Source: JAZNQL01 sp045531205 (GTDB taxonomy: Bacteria > Bacillota > Clostridia > UMGS1883 > UMGS1540). From it: a stretch of DNA of 64,000 bases. The stretch is taken from the NCBI GenBank assembly GCA_045531205.1, contig JAZSDN010000042.1:47166-111165 (forward strand). Reading direction: 5' to 3'. This document shows positions 1 through 9,769 of this stretch, piece after piece. The notes below the pieces were generated by a model. It searched no databases, was not told the origin of the DNA, and saw only the letters and a program-made list of their open reading frames with translations. The position numbers and the translations under genes were made by a program. The first letter of the stretch is position 1; the number at the start of each line of letters is the position of its first letter.

Positions 1-1
1 T

Positions 2-1204
2 ATAAGTGATACAGACCCGCAACCAATGCTTATAAGATCACACTTTGGGACTTATGCTATCAGTATGATTGGCAGAATAAACAATTCAGACGAGCTGATA
101 GAAGAATGCATAGGCACCTGTGGCGGACACTTTGACGCAATGACAGGTGGCAGGGTAAACTCTGTTGAACTGCTTGCGGCTTTAATAAATCAAAAAAGCA
201 ACTTTGTAGAAGGTATAAAGTTTGCCCAAGACAGCATCGACGGGTCAGCATCAATTTTAATACTTAAAGATGACGGAGCGATTATTGCTGCACGTGACAA
301 AGTGGGAAGACTTCCTGTCACAATAGGAAAAAATGAGGACGGATACGCCGTATCATTTGAAAACTTTGCTTACAGAAAGCTTGGGTTTGAAGACGAATGC
401 GAACTCGGCCCAGGCGAAATAGTAGAGCTCACCCCCGATTCTATGACACAGCTTGCCGCCCCCGGCGATAAAATGTGTATATGCTCATTTTTGTGGAGCT
501 ACTTCGGATATCCAACAAGCGAGTACGAAGGAATAAACGTTGAAATGATGCGTTACCGTAACGGTCACATCATGGCAAGAAACGATAAAGAGCTTGATAA
601 TTCTTCTGGGGTTGATTATGTAGGCGGTGTTCCCGATTCAGGTACGCCCCACGCAATAGGCTATTCAAACGAAAGCGGAATACCTTTTGCAAGAGCATTT
701 ATAAAATACACACCCACCTGGGCAAGAAGCTTTACCCCCGCAACTCAAAACGAAAGAAAAAGAGTTGCTAAAATGAAACAGATTCCCGTACACGACCTTA
801 TAAAAGACAAAAATCTTTTGTTTGTTGACGATTCAATTGTACGTGGCACACAGCTTCGTGAAACGGTAGAATTTTTATATGACCACGGTGCAAAATCGGT
901 ACACATGCGTTCGGCATGCCCGCCCATAATGTACGGATGTAAATATTTAAACTTCTCTCGTGCTACAAGTGATATGGAGCTTATTGCAAGACGTATCATT
1001 TTAGAACTTGAAGGCGAAGAAGGATTAAACCACATAGAAGAATACAGTAACTCAACAACAGAACGCGGCAAAAAATTAAGAGATGCAATTTGTAAGGAAT
1101 TACATCTTGCTTCACTTGAATTCCAGTCGCTTGAAGGTATAATTGAAGCAATAGGACTTGATAAATGCAAGCTTTGTACCTATTGCTGGAACGGAAAGGA
1201 GTAA
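2..1204 (+). CDS. purF: Amidophosphoribosyltransferase, 5' end outside window
   Basis: First step of de novo purine synthesis: transfers the amide nitrogen of glutamine to PRPP, giving phosphoribosylamine. The reading frame is open from base 2, so the start and the N-terminal catalytic cysteine lie upstream; about 400 residues are visible. The first part is the glutaminase (Ntn) domain. The PRPP-binding loop of the phosphoribosyltransferase domain is clear as LLFVDDSIVRGTQL, encoded near base 820. The C-terminus has a cysteine cluster (CKLCTYC). It is followed after 3 bases by purM, so the two are co-transcribed. Only the N-terminal truncation by the window edge is odd. Confidence 0.95.
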   Translation: MSDTDPQPMLIRSHFGTYAISMIGRINNSDELIEECIGTCGGHFDAMTGGRVNSVELLAALINQKSNFVEGIKFAQDSIDGSASILILKDDGAIIAARDKVGRLPVTIGKNEDGYAVSFENFAYRKLGFEDECELGPGEIVELTPDSMTQLAAPGDKMCICSFLWSYFGYPTSEYEGINVEMMRYRNGHIMARNDKELDNSSGVDYVGGVPDSGTPHAIGYSNESGIPFARAFIKYTPTWARSFTPATQNERKRVAKMKQIPVHDLIKDKNLLFVDDSIVRGTQLRETVEFLYDHGAKSVHMRSACPPIMYGCKYLNFSRATSDMELIARRIILELEGEEGLNHIEEYSNSTTERGKKLRDAICKELHLASLEFQSLEGIIEAIGLDKCKLCTYCWNGKE

Positions 1205-1207
1205 ATT

Positions 1208-2248
1208 ATGAATACAACTTCCAAATCAGATGCATACGCAGCAGCAGGCGTTGACATAACGGCAGGCTATAAAGCTGTTGAACTTATGAAACAGCATATA
1301 GCAAAAACCGTAACAGAGGGAGTTTGTTCCGACGTTGGCGGCTTTGGCGGACTTTTTGAACTTGATATAGAAAACATTTCAAAACCCGTACTTGTCAGCG
1401 GAACAGACGGTGTAGGCACAAAATTAAAACTCGCATTTTTAATGGACAAGCACGATACAGTTGGTATCGACTGTGTTGCAATGTGTGTTAACGATATTAT
1501 TTGCAGCGGTGCAAAGCCGTTAATTTTCCTTGATTATATCGCTTGCGGAAAAAACGTTCCCGAAAGAATAGCCGATATAGTTAAAGGTGTATGCGAAGGC
1601 TGCGTTCAGTCAGGTGCGGCACTTATCGGCGGCGAAACGGCAGAAATGCCCGGCTTTTACCCCGAAGATGAATATGACCTTGCAGGCTATTGCACAGGTA
1701 TTGTTGATAAAGCAAAAATTATTGACAATAAAAAAATGCAGGAAGGCGACGTTATAATAGCACTTCCTTCAAGCGGTGTTCATTCAAACGGATTTTCACT
1801 TGTAAGAAAAGTTTTTGATGTTGAAAATGCCGACATAAAAACTCCTGTTCCTGAGCTTGCAGGAAAATCAATAGGAGAAACACTTCTTACTCCCACAAAA
1901 ATTTATGTAAAACCCGTACTTGCACTTTTAAAAGAGGTAGAAGTACACGGAATTTCCCATATAACAGGCGGCGGCTTTTACGAAAATATTCCCCGTAGTA
2001 TTCCCGAAGGTCTGGGTGCTAAAATCGACAAATCAAAGGTACGTATTCTTCCTATATTCGACCTTATTGCAAAGACAGGAAATATAAGCGAAAGAGATAT
2101 GTTCAACACCTTCAATATGGGCGTAGGTATGAGTATTATAGTGCCTAAAGAAGATGCAGACAAAGCACTCGAAATCTTAAAGGATTCAGGCGAAGACGCT
2201 TATATTATAGGCGAAATTATAAAATCCGAAGAAAAGGTGATTTTATGA
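1208..2248 (+). CDS. purM: Phosphoribosylformylglycinamidine cyclo-ligase (AIR synthetase)
   Basis: Closes the imidazole ring: FGAM plus ATP to AIR. The 346-residue length is normal for PurM. Typical family blocks are visible: VSGTDGVGTKLKLAF near residue 62, the GGETAEMPGFY motif near residue 142, and SGVHSNGFSLVRK near residue 197. Shine-Dalgarno GGAG sits just before the ATG. The stop overlaps the purN start as ATGA, indicating translational coupling in the purine operon. Confidence 0.96.
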   Translation: MNTTSKSDAYAAAGVDITAGYKAVELMKQHIAKTVTEGVCSDVGGFGGLFELDIENISKPVLVSGTDGVGTKLKLAFLMDKHDTVGIDCVAMCVNDIICSGAKPLIFLDYIACGKNVPERIADIVKGVCEGCVQSGAALIGGETAEMPGFYPEDEYDLAGYCTGIVDKAKIIDNKKMQEGDVIIALPSSGVHSNGFSLVRKVFDVENADIKTPVPELAGKSIGETLLTPTKIYVKPVLALLKEVEVHGISHITGGGFYENIPRSIPEGLGAKIDKSKVRILPIFDLIAKTGNISERDMFNTFNMGVGMSIIVPKEDADKALEILKDSGEDAYIIGEIIKSEEKVIL

Positions 2249-2847
2249 AAACCGCAAAAATAGCTGTTTTGGTATCCGGCGGAGGAACAAACCTTCAGGC
2301 TTTGATTAACGCAGAGAAAAAAGGAATAATCAAAAGCGGAAAAATAAGTATGGTTATTTCAAACAATGCAAACGCTTATGCACTTGAAAGAGCAAAAAAA
2401 GCCGATATTAAAACAAGCATTGTTTTAAAAAAGCAGTGTGCCGACCAAGCCGAATTTGAAGGAAAAATAATTGATATTTTAGACCGAGAAAAAATAGATT
2501 TAATAGTTTTGGCAGGCTTTATGAGCATTTTAAGCGAAAACTTTACAAAGCATTACGAAGGCAGAATAATAAATGTTCATCCTTCACTTATTCCTTCATT
2601 TTGCGGACAGGGCTTTTACGGATTAAAGGTGCACGAGGAAGCACTTAAAAAAGGCGTAAAGGTAACAGGTGCAACAGTACACTTTGTAAACGAAATTCCC
2701 GACGGTGGCGAAATCATAATGCAAAAAGCCGTTAACGTAAGGGAAGACGATACACCCGAAACCTTGCAAAAAAGAGTAATGCGCCTTGCCGAATGGCAGA
2801 TACTTCCCAAAGCGGTTGAAAAAATATGTGCTAAAATAAATATGTGA
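2245..2847 (+). CDS. purN: Phosphoribosylglycinamide formyltransferase
   Basis: Formylates GAR to FGAR with 10-formyl-tetrahydrofolate. The 200-residue protein begins with the nucleotide-binding LVSGGGTNLQAL motif. The catalytic segment INVHPSLIPSF (about residue 110) supplies the conserved Asn and His, and the Asp lies in PDGGEI further on. It overlaps purM by four bases. The formyl donor is made by fhs at the end of the same gene cluster. Confidence 0.95.
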   Translation: MKTAKIAVLVSGGGTNLQALINAEKKGIIKSGKISMVISNNANAYALERAKKADIKTSIVLKKQCADQAEFEGKIIDILDREKIDLIVLAGFMSILSENFTKHYEGRIINVHPSLIPSFCGQGFYGLKVHEEALKKGVKVTGATVHFVNEIPDGGEIIMQKAVNVREDDTPETLQKRVMRLAEWQILPKAVEKICAKINM

Positions 2848-2860
2848 AAGGAAATTAATA

Positions 2861-3580
2861 ATGGATATTTACAAGATAAATGATATAGCAGAGCTTATAA
2901 AAGGAAACTCTTACGTTGGAAGAGGTATAGTAATAGGAAAAACTCCCGACGGGGAAAATGCTTGTGCCGCATACTTTATTATGGGCAGAAGCCAGAACAG
3001 CCGTAACCGTATTTTCACCGAAAAGGGCGGCGAAGTTTTTACAGAACCCTTTGATGCATCAAAGGTAGAAGACCCAAGTCTTATAATATATGCCGCAATA
3101 AGAGAATACGAAAAAAATCTTATAGTAACAAACGGCGACCAGACCGACACAATTTACGAGGGTTTAAAAATGGGCAAAACCTTTGAAGCAGCCCTCGAAA
3201 GCCGTGAATTTGAGCCTGATGCACCTAACTTCACACCTCGTATCAGCGGAATGATAAGCTTTGCTGATTCTGACTTCACATATAAAATGAGCATTTTAAA
3301 AAGCCTTGACGAAAATGGAAGCGACTGTGCAAGATATGCATATTCCTATCCTTCAAAGGCAGGACTCGGACACTTTATTCATACCTACGTGTGCGACGGA
3401 AACCCCATTCCCACCTTCCAGGGCGAGCCTGAAAGAGTAGCAATGGAAAACGATATCGACAAGTTTGCAGATAAACTCTGGAACGCACTTGATAACGATA
3501 ACAAAATTTCGCTTTATGTAAGATATACAAATCTTAAAACAGGCGAAGTTTCAAACAGAATGATAAACAAGAATAAATAA
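2861..3580 (+). CDS. purO: IMP cyclohydrolase, PurO-like
   Basis: Predicted to close FAICAR to IMP, the last step of the pathway. The 239-residue protein resembles the PurO/IMP cyclohydrolase family (PF07826) first described in archaea and common in Clostridia; the start YVGRGIVIGKTPDG and FIMGRSQNSRNRIF are typical. The next gene encodes only the AICAR formyltransferase half of PurH, so this protein supplies the missing second activity. Shine-Dalgarno AAAGGA precedes the ATG. Assignment is by motif recognition and operon context. Confidence 0.82.
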   Translation: MDIYKINDIAELIKGNSYVGRGIVIGKTPDGENACAAYFIMGRSQNSRNRIFTEKGGEVFTEPFDASKVEDPSLIIYAAIREYEKNLIVTNGDQTDTIYEGLKMGKTFEAALESREFEPDAPNFTPRISGMISFADSDFTYKMSILKSLDENGSDCARYAYSYPSKAGLGHFIHTYVCDGNPIPTFQGEPERVAMENDIDKFADKLWNALDNDNKISLYVRYTNLKTGEVSNRMINKNK

Positions 3581-3593
3581 GGAGGATTTTACT

Positions 3594-4778
3594 GTGAAAG
3601 AATTTGAATTAAAATATGGTTGTAACCCAAACCAAAAACCCTCAAAAATATTTATGAAAGACGGAAGCGACCTTCCTATAGAAATTTTAAACGGCAGACC
3701 CGGCTACATAAACTTCCTTGATGCTTTTAACAGCTGGCAGCTCGTGCGCGAGCTTAAAGAAGCACTCGGATTACCCGCAGTAACATCCTTTAAACACGTA
3801 AGCCCCACTTCGGCAGCAGTTGGAATAAAGCTTCCCGAAAAGCTTAAAAAAGCTTGCTTTGTAAGCGGTATCGAAGGATTTGAAGAATCCCCCTTAGCCT
3901 GGGCTTATGCAAGAGCAAGAGGAACAGACAGAATGTGTTCGTTTGGCGATTGGGTAGCACTTTCCGATGTATGTGACGTTCCCACAGCTTTAATGATTAA
4001 AAACGAAGTATCCGACGGTATCATAGCTCCGGGCTATGAACCCGAAGCTTTGGAAATCTTAAAATCCAAGAGAAAAGGTGGATATAACATAGTAAAAATC
4101 GACCCCGATTTCGTTCCTGAAGAAATTGAACAGAAACAGGTTTTCGGTATCACCTTTGAACAGGGCAGAAACAACTTTAAAATAAATAAAGAACTTTTAT
4201 CAAACATTGTTACACAAAACAAAAATATGCCCGAAAGTGCAGTAAGAGATTTAATAATAGCACTTATAACCTTAAAATATACACAGTCAAACTCTGTTTG
4301 CTTTGCTTATGACGGACAGGCTATCGGTGTTGGAGCAGGTCAGCAGTCAAGAATTCATTGTACACGCCTTGCAGGTACAAAGGCAGACACATGGTTCTTG
4401 CGTCAGCACGATAAGGTGTTAAACCTTCCCTTTAAAGATACTCTGGGCAGACCCGACAGAGACAATGTAATCGACGGTTATATAAACAAAAACGAAGAAG
4501 ATGTTTGTGCAGAAGGTAACTGGCAGAAATACTTTACCGAAAAACCAGAACCCTTAACAGACAAAGAAGCAAGAGAATATCTTGACACTATCGATAATGT
4601 TGCATTAGGTTCTGATGCATTCTTCCCCTTCAGCGATAATATTGAAAGAGCAAAAAAGAGCGGTGTAAAATATATTGCTGAACCCGGCGGTTCAATAAGA
4701 GACGATGCAGTAATTGAATGTTGCGATAAGTACGGAATGTCAATGGCATTTACAGGAATGCGTCTTTTCCATCATTGA
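3594..4778 (+). CDS. purH: AICAR formyltransferase (PurH C-terminal-type, stand-alone)
   Basis: Transfers a formyl group from 10-formyl-THF to AICAR. At 394 residues it is shorter than bifunctional PurH (over 500) and lacks the N-terminal MGS-like IMP cyclohydrolase domain. The catalytic Lys-His lies in SFKHVSPTSAAVG near residue 65. SVCFAYDGQAIGVGAGQQSR is the usual substrate-binding block. The start is GTG at 3594, chosen because GGAGG stands 8 bases before it. The upstream PurO-like protein completes the reaction to IMP. Confidence 0.9.
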   Translation: MKEFELKYGCNPNQKPSKIFMKDGSDLPIEILNGRPGYINFLDAFNSWQLVRELKEALGLPAVTSFKHVSPTSAAVGIKLPEKLKKACFVSGIEGFEESPLAWAYARARGTDRMCSFGDWVALSDVCDVPTALMIKNEVSDGIIAPGYEPEALEILKSKRKGGYNIVKIDPDFVPEEIEQKQVFGITFEQGRNNFKINKELLSNIVTQNKNMPESAVRDLIIALITLKYTQSNSVCFAYDGQAIGVGAGQQSRIHCTRLAGTKADTWFLRQHDKVLNLPFKDTLGRPDRDNVIDGYINKNEEDVCAEGNWQKYFTEKPEPLTDKEAREYLDTIDNVALGSDAFFPFSDNIERAKKSGVKYIAEPGGSIRDDAVIECCDKYGMSMAFTGMRLFHH

Positions 4779-4797
4779 TTCTTGCGGAGGAACAGAT

Positions 4798-6069
4798 ATG
4801 AAAATTATGGTAGTAGGTGGCGGCGGAAGAGAGCATGCCATCATCAAAAAAATAAAAGAAAATAAAGAAGTAACCAAAATTTTTGCACTTCCCGGCAACG
4901 GCGGCATAGCTGCCGATGCCGAATGTGTTGATATTGCAGCAACAGATATAGAAGCTGTAGCAGAATTTGCAGTAAAAAATAACATAGACTATGCAATAGT
5001 AGCACCCGACGACCCCCTTGTACTTGGCTTGGTTGATAAGCTTGAAGAAAAAAATATTCCCTGCTTTGGGCCCAGGGCAAACGCAGCTATTATTGAAGGC
5101 AGTAAGGTTTTTTCAAAAAATCTTATGCAAAAATATAATATTCCAACAGCAGAGTACCGCGTGTTTGACAACGCAGAAGAAGCTTTAAAATATATCGAAA
5201 CAGCCCCCATTCCCACAGTTATAAAGGCTGACGGATTGGCACTCGGCAAAGGTGTTATTATAGCAAACACAAAAGAAGAAGCAAAAAACGGAATTAAATC
5301 AATAATGCAGGACAAACAGTTCGGCAAAAGCGGTGACCGCATTGTTATAGAAGAATTTTTAACTGGCCCCGAGGTTTCAGTTCTTTCGTTTACCGACGGT
5401 AAAACAGTAGTTCCTATGATTTCTTCAATGGATCATAAACGTGCGGGCGATAACGATACAGGGCTTAACACAGGCGGTATGGGCACGGTTGCACCAAACC
5501 CCTATTATACAGAAGAAATAGCAAAAGAATGTATGGAAAAAATCTTTATTCCTACAATGAACGCTATGAATAGCGAAGGCAGAACTTTTAAAGGTTGTTT
5601 GTACTTTGGTCTTATGCTTACAGAAAAAGGCCCCAAGGTTATAGAATATAACTGCCGTTTCGGCGACCCTGAAACACAGGTTGTATTACCCCTTTTAAAA
5701 ACAGACCTTTTAACAGTTATGCAGGCAGTTACAAACGAAACCTTGGCTGATATAAAGGTAGAATTTTGTGACAAACACGCTTGCTGTGTAATAATGGCAT
5801 CAAAGGGCTACCCCGAAAAATACGAAAAAGGCTTTGAAATGGATATCCCCCAAAGCATTGCAGACAAAGTTTATGTTGCAGGTGCTAAAAAGAGCGAAGA
5901 AAAGCTTTTAACAAACGGTGGCAGAGTTTTGGGAGCAACTGAAATTGCAGACTCACTCGAAAATGCAATTTCGGGAGCCTATAAGCTTGTTTCACAAATC
6001 AAGTTTGACAATGCTTATTACAGAAATGACATAGGACAAAGAGCCTTAAAAGCAGACGGAGGAAAGTAA
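4798..6069 (+). CDS. purD: Phosphoribosylamine-glycine ligase (GAR synthetase)
   Basis: ATP-grasp ligase joining phosphoribosylamine to glycine. The 423-residue protein starts MKIMVVGGGGREHAI, the family's usual N-terminus. A longer frame extends upstream into purH, but ATG 4798 has GGAGG 8 bases before it and gives the normal length. ATP-grasp residues are visible in VIKADGLALGKGV and in YNCRFGDPETQ. The stop TAATG overlaps the purL start. Confidence 0.95.
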   Translation: MKIMVVGGGGREHAIIKKIKENKEVTKIFALPGNGGIAADAECVDIAATDIEAVAEFAVKNNIDYAIVAPDDPLVLGLVDKLEEKNIPCFGPRANAAIIEGSKVFSKNLMQKYNIPTAEYRVFDNAEEALKYIETAPIPTVIKADGLALGKGVIIANTKEEAKNGIKSIMQDKQFGKSGDRIVIEEFLTGPEVSVLSFTDGKTVVPMISSMDHKRAGDNDTGLNTGGMGTVAPNPYYTEEIAKECMEKIFIPTMNAMNSEGRTFKGCLYFGLMLTEKGPKVIEYNCRFGDPETQVVLPLLKTDLLTVMQAVTNETLADIKVEFCDKHACCVIMASKGYPEKYEKGFEMDIPQSIADKVYVAGAKKSEEKLLTNGGRVLGATEIADSLENAISGAYKLVSQIKFDNAYYRNDIGQRALKADGGK

Positions 6070-9000
6070 TGGTATACAGAGTTTTTGTTGAAAAGAAAAA
6101 AAGCCTTGCACACGAAGCAAAAGCTTTACTTTCTGATATTCACTCATTCCTTAATATAAAAGAGCTTACCGATATACGCATCATAAACCGTTATGACGCA
6201 GAAAACATATCGGAAGAACTTTTTGAATACGCAAAAAACACAGTATTTTCAGAACCACAGCTTGACATTGCAAGCGAAGAAATTGATACTGAAAATGCCG
6301 AGGTTTTTGCAGTTGAATTTCTCCCCGGACAGTTTGACCAGCGTGCAGATTCAGCCGCACAGTGCATACAGATTATTTCACAGGGAGAAAGACCGTTAGT
6401 TAGGTCTGCAAAGGTGTACGTTTTGTATGGCAACCTTTCAAAACAGAATATTGACGAAATAAAAAAATATGTAATAAATCCTGTTGAAGCAAGAGAAGCT
6501 ACCCTCGAAAAACCCGAAACTATAAAAATGACCTACGAAATCCCCACAACAGTAAAAACTCTGGACGGATTTACAAAGCTTTCGGATGAAGAGCTCGAAA
6601 AATTTGTTTCGGAATATTCTCTTGCAATGGATAAGGACGATATTAAGTTCTGTCAGGACTACTTTGTAGCCGAAAAGCGTGACCCTACCATAACCGAAAT
6701 ACGTATGATAGACACATACTGGTCGGACCATTGCAGACACACAACCTTCTTAACAGTTATCGACAACGTAAAGTTTGAAGACGAGCTTTTGCAGTCTTCT
6801 TATAACGAATACATAAAAACAAGAGAAGCTTTAGGCAGAACAAAGCCTGTTTGCCTTATGGATATTGCAACACTGGCAGTTAAATATTTAAAAGCAAACG
6901 GAAAGCTTGATAAAATGGACGAATCGGAAGAAATAAATGCCTGCACAGTTAAAATTAACATTGATGTTGACGGCAAAACCGAGCCCTGGCTTTTACTCTT
7001 CAAAAACGAAACACATAACCACCCAACAGAAATCGAACCCTTTGGCGGTGCGGCAACCTGTATAGGCGGCGCAATAAGAGACCCCCTGTCAGGCCGTTCT
7101 TATGTATACGGAGCTATGCGTATTACAGGCGCAGCTGACCCGTTAAAACCTGTTGGAGAAACAATAAAGGGTAAACTCCCGCAAAGAAAAATTGTAACAA
7201 CCGCAGCAGCAGGATATTCATCCTACGGTAACCAGATAGGTCTTGCTACAGGTATTGTAGATGAAATTTATCATCCCGGATACGCTGCAAAGCGTATGGA
7301 AATAGGTGCAGTTATAGCAGCAGCACCCGCCGAAAATGTAAGAAGAGAAGTTCCCGCCCCCGGCGATGTTGTAATACTGCTTGGCGGCTCTACAGGTCGT
7401 GACGGTATAGGCGGTGCAACAGGCTCATCAAAGGCACACAACTTAAATTCAGTTGAAGAATGCGGAGCAGAAGTACAAAAGGGTAACGCTCCTGAAGAGC
7501 GAAAGCTTCAACGTCTTTTCCGAAACGGTGATGCCTGCCGTATGATAAAACGCTGTAACGATTTTGGTGCAGGCGGTGTATCAGTTGCAATAGGCGAGCT
7601 TGCAGACGGACTTTATATCGACTTGAACGCAGTTCCTAAAAAGTACGAAGGTCTTGACGGTACAGAGCTTGCAATAAGCGAATCGCAGGAGCGTATGGCT
7701 GTAGTTATCGAAAAAGAAAATGTAGATGCATTTTTAGCTCTTGCCGATAAAGAAAACCTTCAGGCAGTACCCGTTGCTACCGTACAGGCACAGCCAAGAC
7801 TTGTAATGGAATGGAACGGACAGAAGATAGTAGATATAAGCCGTGAATTCTTAAATTCAAACGGTGCAGATAAGCATATTGACATAGAGGTTGCAAAACC
7901 CGAAAACTTTGATAAAAAGATAGAAGGCGGCTTTGCCGAAAACTATAAGAACCTTGTGTCAGACCTTAATATCTGCTCAAAACGCGGACTTTCCGAAAGA
8001 TTTGACTCAACCATCGGTGCAGGCACAGTTTTAATGCCCTTTGGCGGTAAAAATCAGCTTACTCCCGCACAGGCAATGGTACAAAAAATCTCGGTTGAGA
8101 AAAAGCATACCGACGATTGCTCTCTTATGAGCTGGGGCTATAATCCCTTCATTTCCGAAAAAAGCCCCTACCACGGTGCATATTTAGCAGTTGTAGAATC
8201 TGTGTGTAAGCTTGTAGCAAGCGGTGCAGAATTTTCCGACGTATATCTTACATTCCAGGAATATTTTGAAAAACCAGGAAAAGACGGAAAGCGTTGGGGC
8301 AAGCCTTTGGCAGCACTTATTGGTGCATTCAGAGCACAGATGGAACTTTCAATAGGTTCAATTGGCGGTAAAGACTCAATGAGCGGCTCGTTTGAAAACA
8401 TCGATGTTCCTCCCACACTCGTTTCCTTTGCCGTTACAACCGAAAAAATTAAAAACATTATTTCGCCTGAATTTAAGAAAAGAGGCAATAAGGTTATTTT
8501 CTTAAAGGCGGAATATGATAAAGACGGCCTTCCCAAAGCCGATTCCTTAATAAAACTTTTCGATAAAGTTACAAAGCTTGTAAGAAGCGGCAAAGCACTT
8601 TCGTGCTACACACCTTGTATGGGCGGTGTTGCAGAAGCTATATACAAAATGTGTATAGGTAACTCCTTCGGCTTTGAATTTAATAACAAATTATCACTTT
8701 CGGATATTTTTGCTTATAACTACGCTTCCTTTGTTGTCGAAGTTACAGATTACGATAACGAAGATGATGTAATAGGCTATGTTACAGACTGCAAGGAAAT
8801 TTCATTTGATAAAGAAAAGCTTTCACTTTCCGAACTTTCAGAAAAATACGAAGATAAGCTCGAAAGCGTATATAGCTGTAATATCAAAAAAGCCGACACA
8901 GCTTTGGCAGACTTTAGCTGCAACGCAACATCATATCCTGCGCCTGCAGTAAAGGTAGCAAAACCCAAGGTGCTTATTCCTGCATTCCCCGGCACAAACT

Positions 9001-9758
9001 GCGAGTTTGACAGTGCAAAAGCTGTTATGGACGCAGGCGCTGAGGCAGAAATTATGGTTATAAATAACCTTTCAGCCGCAGGAATTCAAAGAAGCGTCGA
9101 AGAATTTGCAAAGAAGGTTGAATCGTCACAGATTATATTTATCCCGGGCGGCTTCTCAGGCGGTGACGAGCCCGACGGCAGCGGTAAATTTATAACAGCC
9201 TTCTTCCGTAACGCGGCAGTAAAAGAAGCAGTAACAAACCTTTTACAGCGTCGCGACGGACTTATGTGCGGTATCTGTAACGGCTTCCAGGCACTTATAA
9301 AATTGGGACTTGTTCCTTACGGCAAAATTATCGACACAGACGAAAATTGTCCCACACTTACATTTAATACAATAGGACGCCATCAGTCCAAAATTGTGCA
9401 GACAAAAATTGTTTCCAATAAATCTCCCTGGCTTGCACTTACAAATGTAGGAGAGGTATATAACGTACCCATCTCACACGGCGAAGGAAGATTTTTGGCA
9501 AGCGACGAAATCATAAAAGAACTTGGCAAAAACGGACAAATAGCAACACAGTATGTTGACTTTGATGCAAATCCGTCAAACGAAGTACACTTTAACCCCA
9601 ACGGTTCAATGTATGCAATAGAAGGTATCACTTCGCCCGACGGCAGAGTATTCGGTAAAATGGGACACAGCGAACGTATAGGCGAAGGTCTTTACAAAAA
9701 CGTTCCCGGTAATTACGATATACAAATGTTTAAGGCTGCAGTAAAATATTTTAAGTGA
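6069..9758 (+). CDS. purL: Phosphoribosylformylglycinamidine synthase, single chain
   Basis: Converts FGAR, glutamine and ATP to FGAM. At 1229 residues it is a one-chain enzyme joining the PurL synthetase and PurQ glutaminase, as in one clostridial PurL clade. TYWSDHCRHTTF near residue 218 and LLFKNETHNHPTEIEPFGGA near residue 310 mark the synthetase. The C-terminal glutaminase begins near residue 975 (LIPAFPGTNCEFD), has the nucleophile in MCGICNGFQ and a His in ISHGEGRF. It overlaps purD by one base and is followed by fhs after 11 bases. Confidence 0.96.
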   Translation: MVYRVFVEKKKSLAHEAKALLSDIHSFLNIKELTDIRIINRYDAENISEELFEYAKNTVFSEPQLDIASEEIDTENAEVFAVEFLPGQFDQRADSAAQCIQIISQGERPLVRSAKVYVLYGNLSKQNIDEIKKYVINPVEAREATLEKPETIKMTYEIPTTVKTLDGFTKLSDEELEKFVSEYSLAMDKDDIKFCQDYFVAEKRDPTITEIRMIDTYWSDHCRHTTFLTVIDNVKFEDELLQSSYNEYIKTREALGRTKPVCLMDIATLAVKYLKANGKLDKMDESEEINACTVKINIDVDGKTEPWLLLFKNETHNHPTEIEPFGGAATCIGGAIRDPLSGRSYVYGAMRITGAADPLKPVGETIKGKLPQRKIVTTAAAGYSSYGNQIGLATGIVDEIYHPGYAAKRMEIGAVIAAAPAENVRREVPAPGDVVILLGGSTGRDGIGGATGSSKAHNLNSVEECGAEVQKGNAPEERKLQRLFRNGDACRMIKRCNDFGAGGVSVAIGELADGLYIDLNAVPKKYEGLDGTELAISESQERMAVVIEKENVDAFLALADKENLQAVPVATVQAQPRLVMEWNGQKIVDISREFLNSNGADKHIDIEVAKPENFDKKIEGGFAENYKNLVSDLNICSKRGLSERFDSTIGAGTVLMPFGGKNQLTPAQAMVQKISVEKKHTDDCSLMSWGYNPFISEKSPYHGAYLAVVESVCKLVASGAEFSDVYLTFQEYFEKPGKDGKRWGKPLAALIGAFRAQMELSIGSIGGKDSMSGSFENIDVPPTLVSFAVTTEKIKNIISPEFKKRGNKVIFLKAEYDKDGLPKADSLIKLFDKVTKLVRSGKALSCYTPCMGGVAEAIYKMCIGNSFGFEFNNKLSLSDIFAYNYASFVVEVTDYDNEDDVIGYVTDCKEISFDKEKLSLSELSEKYEDKLESVYSCNIKKADTALADFSCNATSYPAPAVKVAKPKVLIPAFPGTNCEFDSAKAVMDAGAEAEIMVINNLSAAGIQRSVEEFAKKVESSQIIFIPGGFSGGDEPDGSGKFITAFFRNAAVKEAVTNLLQRRDGLMCGICNGFQALIKLGLVPYGKIIDTDENCPTLTFNTIGRHQSKIVQTKIVSNKSPWLALTNVGEVYNVPISHGEGRFLASDEIIKELGKNGQIATQYVDFDANPSNEVHFNPNGSMYAIEGITSPDGRVFGKMGHSERIGEGLYKNVPGNYDIQMFKAAVKYFK

Positions 9759-9769
9759 GGTAGATAAAA